Positions 59,087-64,000 of a DNA stretch of 64,000 nucleotides are shown here, piece after piece. The stretch is taken from assembly GCF_029839275.1 (NCBI RefSeq), contig NZ_JAOCAH010000010.1, forward strand, positions 62,001 to 126,000, written 5' to 3'. Position 1 is the stretch's first letter; each line of letters opens with the position of its first letter. The DNA is from Pseudomonas sp. GD03944. GTDB lineage: Bacteria > Pseudomonadota > Gammaproteobacteria > Pseudomonadales > Pseudomonadaceae. The notes under the pieces are model-generated. The model did not search any database and was not told the DNA's origin. It saw only the letters and a list, made by a program, of their open reading frames with translations. The translations under genes were made by a program, and so were the position numbers.

Positions 59087-60225
59087 CAGCCCATCTCCAT
59101 CAGGAACAGCGCGGCCACGGCGTCGAGCACAATGACCACGAAGATCGACTGGACCACGCTGGAGGTGGTGTGTTCGCCCACCGACTGGGCGCTGCCGCTG
59201 ACCTTGAAGCCTTCCAGGCAGCCGATCACGGCAATCAGGAAGGCGAAGATCGGCGCTTTGCACATGCCCACCAGGAAGTGCTGGAGCTGGATGTTTTCCT
59301 GGAGCAGGGAGAGGAACATCGCCGGCGGGATATCCAGCGCCACCGCGCACACCACGCCGCCCCCGAGGATGCCGCTGAGCATGGCGATGAAGGTCAGCGC
59401 CGGCAGGGCGATCAGCAGGGCGAACACCCGGGGCAGTACCAGCAGTTCCAGGGGGCTGAGGCCGAGGGTGCGGATGGCGTCGATTTCCTCGTTGGCCTTC
59501 ATCGAGCCGATCTGCGCGGTGAAGGCGCTGGCAGTCCGACCGGCCATGAGAATGGCGGTCAGCAGCACACCGAATTCACGCAGGAAGGAGAAGGCCACCA
59601 GGTCGACCGTGTAGATGGTGGCGCCGAAGCCGGCCAGGATGGTCGCCCCGAGAAAGGCCACCACCGCGCCCACCAGGAAGGTCAGCAGGGCCACGATCGG
59701 CACCGCGTTCAGGCCGCTCTGTTCGAGGTGGGCGAACAGCGAGGTCATGCGCCAACGCCGGGGGCGCAGGAGAATGGCGAACATGCTGGACAGGGTCATG
59801 CCGATGAAACCGAGCAGCGCCATGGCCTGGTCCCAGAACTCGGTGACCGCTTCGCCGATGTGCCCCAGCACCTCGCGCCAGGCCGCTACCGGCTGCGGGT
59901 GCTCGCAGGTTTCCGTGCGCAGGATGGCCTGGGCCACGGCCAGCAGCAGGGCGCGGCGTTCGCCGGGCAGATCATTGGCGTTCTCGACCAACTGCGACAG
60001 GCGCTCCGGCCCGACCAGGTCGGCCAACAGCGAGGCACCGGCCGTGTCGAGTGCCTGCAACGTGCTGAGGTCCAGCTGGCCATCGGTGGCGCTGCCCTGC
60101 AGGCGCAGCACCTGCTCGCGCAACCGGGCGTAATGGGCGAGCGTCCAGTCGCCGCCGACCTGCCAACCGCTGGCGGCATCCGTGCGGCTCGACTCGATAG
60201 GCGTGATGTAGGGCGCGGTCGTCAT
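59083..60225 (-). CDS. MlaE-type permease fused to a STAS domain
   Basis: 380 residues. Residues 15-100 form a STAS domain (DLSTLQALDTAGASLLADLV is the MlaB-like Thr/Ser loop), and residues 125-380 are the MlaE/YrbE permease with LVGAVVAFLGATILAGFGAT, GRTASAFTAQIGSMKANEEI and LGLSPLELLVLPRVFAL. In E. coli MlaB and MlaE are separate proteins; here they are one chain. It is first in the operon permease-ATPase-MCE-lipoprotein. Its promoter region also holds the ANR box of the divergent HPF-family gene. Confidence 0.92.
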   Translation of the reverse strand: MTTAPYITPIESSRTDAASGWQVGGDWTLAHYARLREQVLRLQGSATDGQLDLSTLQALDTAGASLLADLVGPERLSQLVENANDLPGERRALLLAVAQAILRTETCEHPQPVAAWREVLGHIGEAVTEFWDQAMALLGFIGMTLSSMFAILLRPRRWRMTSLFAHLEQSGLNAVPIVALLTFLVGAVVAFLGATILAGFGATIYTVDLVAFSFLREFGVLLTAILMAGRTASAFTAQIGSMKANEEIDAIRTLGLSPLELLVLPRVFALLIALPALTFIAMLSGILGGGVVCAVALDIPPAMFLSLLQENIQLQHFLVGMCKAPIFAFLIAVIGCLEGFKVSGSAQSVGEHTTSSVVQSIFVVIVLDAVAALFLMEMGW

Positions 60226-60274
60226 GCCCTGAGCTTACCCCCGCGGGCGGCGTGCCGAATAGCCATCGCAAAGG

Positions 60275-60313
60275 TTGATTACAATCAATGGGAAACTCAT
60301 GCGCCGGTATACC
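60275..60313 (+). promoter_or_regulatory. ANR/FNR box with promoter for the HPF-family gene
   Basis: TTGATTACAATCAA (60275-60288) is a perfect match to the FNR/ANR consensus TTGAT-N4-ATCAA. A TATACC -10 at 60308-60313 gives a start near 60320, so the box is centred about 39-41 bases upstream, the class II activator position. It could also affect the divergent Mla operon. Confidence 0.8.
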
Positions 60314-60349
60314 CTCCAACCAAACAGACCCGTAAACGTGAGGCATACC

Positions 60350-60775
60350 ATGCAAGTTCAAGTGAACAGCAACCACATTGAAGGCAGTGCGCGGTTACAG
60401 GAGTGGGTCGGTTCGGTCGTCAGCGACCAACTGGATCGCTTCGATGAATTCCTGACCCGCGTCGAGGTTCACCTCTCCGACGAGAACGGCGACAAGGCCG
60501 GTGGCGACGACAAGCGTTGCCAGATCGAGGCGCGCCCCAAGGGGCACCAGTCGCTGTCCGTGACCCACAAGGCCGCGAGCCTGGACCTGGCGGTGGACGG
60601 TGCCGCCGAGAAAATGCGCCATGCGCTGGATCACCTGATCGGCAAGCTCGAGAGCAAGGCCACGCCCACCGGGCACCTGGATGACCCGCTGCTCGAAGAA
60701 GACCCGGAACACGTCAAGGACGCGCTGCTCCAGGAAGAATTTCTCGCCCGCCAGGACGCCCTGGGCAAGGATTGA
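60350..60775 (+). CDS. HPF/RaiA-family ribosome-associated protein
   Basis: 141 residues. The fold of HPF/RaiA (beta-alpha-beta-beta-beta-alpha) fits VQVNSNHIEGSARLQEWVGS, LDRFDEFLTRVEVHLSDENG, KRCQIEARPKGHQSLSVTHK and DLAVDGAAEKMRHALDHLIG (residues 1-105). The acidic tail is not the long HPF dimerisation domain, so it is closer to a short HPF/RaiA. These bind the 30S decoding centre and silence ribosomes. An ANR box at the class II position suggests induction at low oxygen. A second, standard hpf gene in the rpoN cluster is likely elsewhere. Confidence 0.88.
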   Translation: MQVQVNSNHIEGSARLQEWVGSVVSDQLDRFDEFLTRVEVHLSDENGDKAGGDDKRCQIEARPKGHQSLSVTHKAASLDLAVDGAAEKMRHALDHLIGKLESKATPTGHLDDPLLEEDPEHVKDALLQEEFLARQDALGKD

Positions 60776-60874
60776 TCCCGCTGCAATCGCGCATCGCTGG
60801 ATGACCGCCTGCGTTTCCAGGCAACGGCGTGTCGAACCCAGGACAATGCGCGCGGCTCGATCCGCTTTAGGTTA

Positions 60875-60897
60875 GGGGGTGTCATTCACACCCCCTG
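60875..60897 (+). terminator. hairpin just upstream of the cupin gene
   Basis: AGGGGGTGT (60875-60883) and ACACCCCCT (60889-60897) form a perfect 9-bp stem with a 5-nt loop, 14 bases before the cupin start. It may terminate the HPF transcript or lie in the cupin leader. Confidence 0.5.
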
Positions 60898-60910
60898 ATC
60901 TGGAGCCGAC

Positions 60911-61252
60911 ATGCAACCCATCACCGTTCTTCGCGACACCGTTCCCGTCCCCGTTCTGGATGCCTGCAAGTGGGAGCGCATCGGCGGCGACCCGCATACC
61001 GTCAACCTCAATGCCTACACCTCGGCCGACGGCACGAAAATCATGGGCACCTGGATCTGCACCCCCGGCAAATGGCGCGTGGCCTACGAAAAGTGGGAGT
61101 ACTGCCACTTCCAGGAAGGCTATTGCATCATCACCCCGGACGGCCAGGCGCCGATCCACCTCAAGGCCGGCGATATCTTCATCGTCGAGCCCGGCATGAA
61201 AGGCACCTGGGAAGTCGTGGAGACCGTGCGCAAGTACTTCGTCTTCGCCTGA
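60911..61252 (+). CDS. cupin-domain protein (DUF861/EutQ-like)
   Basis: 113 residues forming a single cupin barrel: GTWICTPGKWRVAYEKWEYC, HFQEGYCIITPDGQAPIHLK, AGDIFIVEPGMKGTWEVVET. Typical metal ligands are sparse (E in WEYCHFQEG, H in CHFQEG), as in the Cupin_3/DUF861 group. Related proteins include ureidoglycolate and ethanolamine-operon cupins; the substrate here is unknown. ATG 60911 has GGAG seven bases upstream. It ends three bases before the stop of the DUF3313 gene. Confidence 0.85.
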   Translation: MQPITVLRDTVPVPVLDACKWERIGGDPHTVNLNAYTSADGTKIMGTWICTPGKWRVAYEKWEYCHFQEGYCIITPDGQAPIHLKAGDIFIVEPGMKGTWEVVETVRKYFVFA

Positions 61253-61255
61253 TCG

Positions 61256-61909
61256 TCAGGGTTTGAAGTTGCGCGCGTCCTTGGCCCACTCGTCGAGCAC
61301 CGGCTTGATGTCCTGGAGGCGCAGCTGGGTGCTGTCATTTTCCAGTTGCAGGCCGTGCCCCTTGCGCACCACGCGGGCCATCGGCTGGCTGGTACGGCCG
61401 TCGATGGCTTCCAGTTCCACGTAGATATCGGTGTCCAGGTCGCGGGTCCCGGCAGCGGCGCTGGCGGCGGCCGTGACCAGGGCGATCGGGATCACCTCGT
61501 AGACTTTCAGCCCTTCCGGCGACAGGTCGATGGCACTGATCGCCGTGCGCAGCACCAGGGTGTCGCTGTCGGCCTGCTCGACGATGCGCAGCCGCCCGGC
61601 CAGTTCGAGCTTCATGGCCTGCTGCAGGTAGGCGGTGATTTCATCCAGCGTCTGCTGGCTGACCTGGTCGCTGGGCGCTGGCGCCGGGTGGAACACCGGC
61701 CGGATCACCAGCACCGAGCGGTAATTCTCCAGCTTGAAATCCGGCGACACCCAGCGCATGACCGGTACGCCGCTGGCCGACTGCGCCGGTCGCAGTTGCG
61801 AGTAGTCGCCGAGGAAGCCGGAATACTGCGAGGGTTGAGTGGTATTACTGGCGCAGCCGGACAGCATCACGACGGCTGATAACCCAAGAACGAACGTTTT
61901 CAGGGACAT
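61256..61909 (-). CDS. DUF3313 outer-membrane-type lipoprotein
   Basis: 217 residues from ATG 61909. The lipobox is LSAVVMLSGCASN, Cys near residue 19. The rest matches DUF3313: YSGFLGDYSQLRPAQSASGV, WVSPDFKLENYRSVLVIRPV, LAGRLRIVEQADSDTLVLRT and DTDIYVELEAIDGRTSQPMA. Function is unknown in this family. The mature sequence has a conserved ARVVRKGHG motif near the end. It is convergent with the cupin gene. Confidence 0.87.
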   Translation of the reverse strand: MSLKTFVLGLSAVVMLSGCASNTTQPSQYSGFLGDYSQLRPAQSASGVPVMRWVSPDFKLENYRSVLVIRPVFHPAPAPSDQVSQQTLDEITAYLQQAMKLELAGRLRIVEQADSDTLVLRTAISAIDLSPEGLKVYEVIPIALVTAAASAAAGTRDLDTDIYVELEAIDGRTSQPMARVVRKGHGLQLENDSTQLRLQDIKPVLDEWAKDARNFKP

Positions 61910-61988
61910 TGCAGCATGCTCGCGCGGGGCAGGTGACTTAACTCTAGCCCAGTCTTTTCCCCGTGCTCGGGCGGCGCGCAAGGGCGCC

Positions 61989-62927
61989 TCAGGTGCGGCG
62001 GAACACCAGGGCCTTGAGGCCCCCGTCGGCCTCGATGTCGGCGAATTCGGGCGGGTTTTCCAGGCGTTCGACGAACACCAGCTCGGGCGCTTCCCGGGCG
62101 ACGTTGTCGATCAGAAAGTCCGGACCGATCTGTGGGTCGTTGACGCAGGCCAGCACCTCGCCGTGCTCGCTGAGCAACTCCGGCAGGCGGCGCAGGATCT
62201 TCTGGTAGTCCTGGGTCAGGGCGAAGCTGCCCTTCTGGAACGACGGCGGGTCGATGATGATCAGGTCGTAGGGCCCCAGCTTGCGCACCTTGCCCCAGGA
62301 CTTGAACAGCTCATGGCCGAGGAACTCGACCTTGCCCAGGTCGTGCTGGTTGAGCCGGTGGTTGTCGCGCCCACGGGTCAGGGCGGCCCGGGCCATGTCC
62401 AGGTTGACCACCCGGCTGGCGCCTCCGGCGATCGCTGCCACCGAGAACCCGCAGGTGTAGGCGAACAGGTTCAACACGCGCTTGCCCTCGGCGTGCTGGC
62501 GGACCCAGCGGCGGCCGTAGCGCATGTCGAGGAACAGGCCGCTGTTCTGCTTCTGGCCCAGGTCCAGCTTGAAGCGCAGGGCGTCTTCGTCGATCAGCCA
62601 GTGCTCCACCGGCTCGCCCAGCAGCCATTCGCTGCGGCTGTCGGCCTGGTAGCGGTGGTGCAGCAGCAGGCTGTGGGCGCCGCTGTCGCGCCAGGCCGGC
62701 GTCTGGGCGAGGGCCAGCAGCCGGTCGGTGAGCGCGGCCAGGTGCTCGGCCTCGGGCTCGCGAAACAGCGCCACCAGCACGATGCCCTGCAACCAGTCCA
62801 CGGTGATCTGCTCCAGCCCTGGCCAGCGGCGGCCGCGCCCGTGGAACAGGCGCCGCGTTTCCGCCGGCGGCGGGCTCAGGGCGGCGAGCAGGTGATCGTG
62901 CAGGGTGGTCAGGTCGGCAGGGGTCAT
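61989..62927 (-). CDS. SAM-dependent methyltransferase of the RlmI/RlmK type
   Basis: 312 residues. KQNSGLFLDMRYGRRWVRQH, the SAM-binding VLNLFAYTCGFSVAAIAGGA (motif I), and the catalytic IIIDPPSFQKGSFALTQDYQ (motif IV DPP) identify the class I fold of RlmI/RlmK-like m5C or m7G rRNA methyltransferases. The PUA domain of RlmI is not evident, so the target may differ. Base-flipping PPSF is kept. ATG 62927 begins the chain. Confidence 0.88.
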   Translation of the reverse strand: MTPADLTTLHDHLLAALSPPPAETRRLFHGRGRRWPGLEQITVDWLQGIVLVALFREPEAEHLAALTDRLLALAQTPAWRDSGAHSLLLHHRYQADSRSEWLLGEPVEHWLIDEDALRFKLDLGQKQNSGLFLDMRYGRRWVRQHAEGKRVLNLFAYTCGFSVAAIAGGASRVVNLDMARAALTRGRDNHRLNQHDLGKVEFLGHELFKSWGKVRKLGPYDLIIIDPPSFQKGSFALTQDYQKILRRLPELLSEHGEVLACVNDPQIGPDFLIDNVAREAPELVFVERLENPPEFADIEADGGLKALVFRRT

Positions 62928-63130
62928 CGTGGTCGGTCTGGGCAGTGGGGGCGCGATTCTATCAGGCGAGGCCGGCCCCGACCGGCGTGGGTTGCCAGGC
63001 CGGTCATCGGATCACGCGGCGCAGGGCCGAAAGCGCCTTGATTGTAGGCCTGGCGTCACTATGCTCTCTGCGTGCACCTGTCGAGGTGATGTGCCGTCGT
63101 TCGAGGGCATTATCGAGAAGGAATTCGGCC

Positions 63131-63289
63131 GTGGAAGAACAGCGCTACCTGCCCGCCTTGCGGGCCTATATCGATCAGTTGCTCGGCGCGGGCTGGGTCA
63201 TTGCCAGCCGCGAGCCCCTGAAACTGCGGCTCGGTCGTCGCACCTGCCTGGTGGCGCACGGCATGCTGATCAGCGAAGGCCCGCTCTGA
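63131..63289 (+). CDS. 52-residue hypothetical protein
   Basis: Starts at GTG 63131, with GAAGGA eight bases upstream. The 52 residues (VEEQRYLPALRAYIDQLLGA, GWVIASREPLKLRLGRRTCL, VAHGMLISEGPL) give a helix followed by beta strands, without cysteine pairs or membrane helix. It ends seven bases before the stop of the convergent LysR gene. No named family is recognised; conservation outside this window is the test. Confidence 0.6.
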   Translation: MEEQRYLPALRAYIDQLLGAGWVIASREPLKLRLGRRTCLVAHGMLISEGPL

Positions 63290-63296
63290 CGGGCCG

Positions 63297-64000
63297 TCAT
63301 CCCTGACCGATTACGACGATCTGCTCGATCAGCCACTGCAGGGCGGCATCGCGCTGGCGCTGCGCCAGGCTGACGACGTCCAGGTGGAACGGGCCGACCG
63401 CGAACGGCAGCTCCAGCAACTGCAAGGGCAGCAACCCCGCGAAGTGCCGGGCCAGCTGGCTGGGCAGCACCGCCGCCAGGTCGCTGCCGGCGACGATATG
63501 GGCGGCCTGCAGGTAATTGGGCGTGGTGTACAGGATGTCCCGGGCCAGGCCCTGCTCCCCCAGCCACTGATCGACCATGCCCCGGGTCTGCCCGCCGTGC
63601 ACCCACAAATGCCGCAACGTCAGGAAGGTCGGCAGGTCCACGCCCGCCGCGCACAGCGGATGGCCCTGGCGCACCGCCAGGGTGAGGCTTTCGCTCATCC
63701 AGTGGCGGCGACTGAAGCGCGCCGGTGTCTCCTCGAAGCGCCCCAGCACCAGGTCCAGCTCGCCCTTGTCGAGGGCGTCGGCCGGCAGGCTCGGGCTGAG
63801 GTGGCGAATGTCGATGCGAATCCCCGGCGCCTCCCGGTTCAACTGCTCGATCAGGCGCGGCATGCAGATCAGCTCGACGTAGTCGGTGACCGCGATGCGG
63901 AAATGCTGGGTGCTGCGGGCCGGGTCGAAGGCCTGGTCGGCGCTCAGGCTCTGCTCGATCTGCTGCAGCGCTTCGCGAATCGGCGCCTCCAGCGCCAGGG
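63297..64000 (-). CDS. LysR-family regulator, 3' part only
   Basis: The frame is open to the last base, so the N-terminal HTH lies beyond the window. Reading from the edge, the linker helix (LALEAPIREALQQIEQSLSA) leads to the effector-binding domain: FRIAVTDYVELICMPRLIEQ, DLVLGRFEETPARFSRRHWM, LWVHGGQTRGMVDQWLGEQG and SDLAAVLPSQLARHF. The pattern is of the NodD/PcpR-like branch. Ligand is unknown. The in-frame ATG at 63863 is an internal Met. Confidence 0.9.
   Translation of the reverse strand, partial: LALEAPIREALQQIEQSLSADQAFDPARSTQHFRIAVTDYVELICMPRLIEQLNREAPGIRIDIRHLSPSLPADALDKGELDLVLGRFEETPARFSRRHWMSESLTLAVRQGHPLCAAGVDLPTFLTLRHLWVHGGQTRGMVDQWLGEQGLARDILYTTPNYLQAAHIVAGSDLAAVLPSQLARHFAGLLPLQLLELPFAVGPFHLDVVSLAQRQRDAALQWLIEQIVVIGQG

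Noticed and set aside
57386..59614. 742-residue plus-strand frame across the Mla-type operon
   Set aside because: It runs through three overlapping, recognised minus-strand genes and has no independent support.

Overview
The window is GC-rich proteobacterial chromosome, almost certainly from a Pseudomonas. The grounds are the gene order (zapA-ssrS-ygfA, ygfB-pepP-ubiH-ubiI, argE-argA-gshA-tex-ompR/envZ, rimK-hslR-hslO-pckA), the sulfate-uptake block carrying oscA, and Pseudomonas-type REP elements with a GTGGGAGGGGCTTCAGCCGCGA core. Genes are dense on both strands. No insertion sequence, prophage, CRISPR array or tRNA was found. The only structured RNA gene recognised is 6S RNA (ssrS).

Layout. 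1-4.6 kb: end of a DUF962/Mpo1-like gene, an exported protein, an XRE/MmyB-type regulator with a perfect palindrome next to a divergent membrane protein, and an ABM-TauE pair opposite an ArsR-type regulator. 4.6-10.5 kb: sulfate uptake (oscA-sbp-cysT-cysW-cysA), a divergent hydrolase and a degenerate sigma-54 activator. 10.5-14.4 kb: quinone oxidoreductase, FliL-like protein, EVE protein, a 43-residue membrane peptide, 5-formyl-THF cyclo-ligase, 6S RNA, zapA and a ZapB-like gene. 14.5-23.5 kb: ygfB, pepP, two Ubi hydroxylases, a ferric-iron ABC importer behind a candidate Fur box, gcvT and gcvH (gcvP is not here). 23.7-32.8 kb: an amino-acid-binding-protein remnant, DUF2388, NfeD/QmcA, two L,D-transpeptidases, an orphan PilB-like ATPase, an Lrp regulator and a CYTH-CHAD triphosphatase. 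33-42.6 kb: phosphate transport (DUF47-pit), argE, argA, an RMF-like protein, gshA, thioesterase, tex. 42.9-54.5 kb: an OmpR/EnvZ (AmgRS-type) system, a MASE1-LOV-PAS-GGDEF-EAL protein, rimB-rimK, hslR, PAP2, hslO, pckA. 54.8-64 kb: RecQ-type helicase, an Mla-type lipid ABC system with auxiliary lipoprotein, an HPF-family gene behind a perfect ANR/FNR box, a cupin, a DUF3313 lipoprotein, an rRNA-methyltransferase-like gene, a small peptide gene and a partial LysR regulator.

How it fits together. Most genes are core housekeeping. Several bear on ribosome state and stationary or stress physiology: 6S RNA, the RMF-like and HPF-family proteins, RimB/RimK, Hsp15 and Hsp33. The most interesting items are a candidate blue-light-responsive cyclic-di-GMP protein, with the full set of LOV flavin-binding residues, lying tail to tail with rimBK; a sigma-54 activator-like protein that has lost its arginine fingers, GAFTGA loop and DNA-binding domain, beside the sulfur-starvation locus; the ANR box before the HPF-family gene; and a possible Arg-Arg leader peptide before argA.
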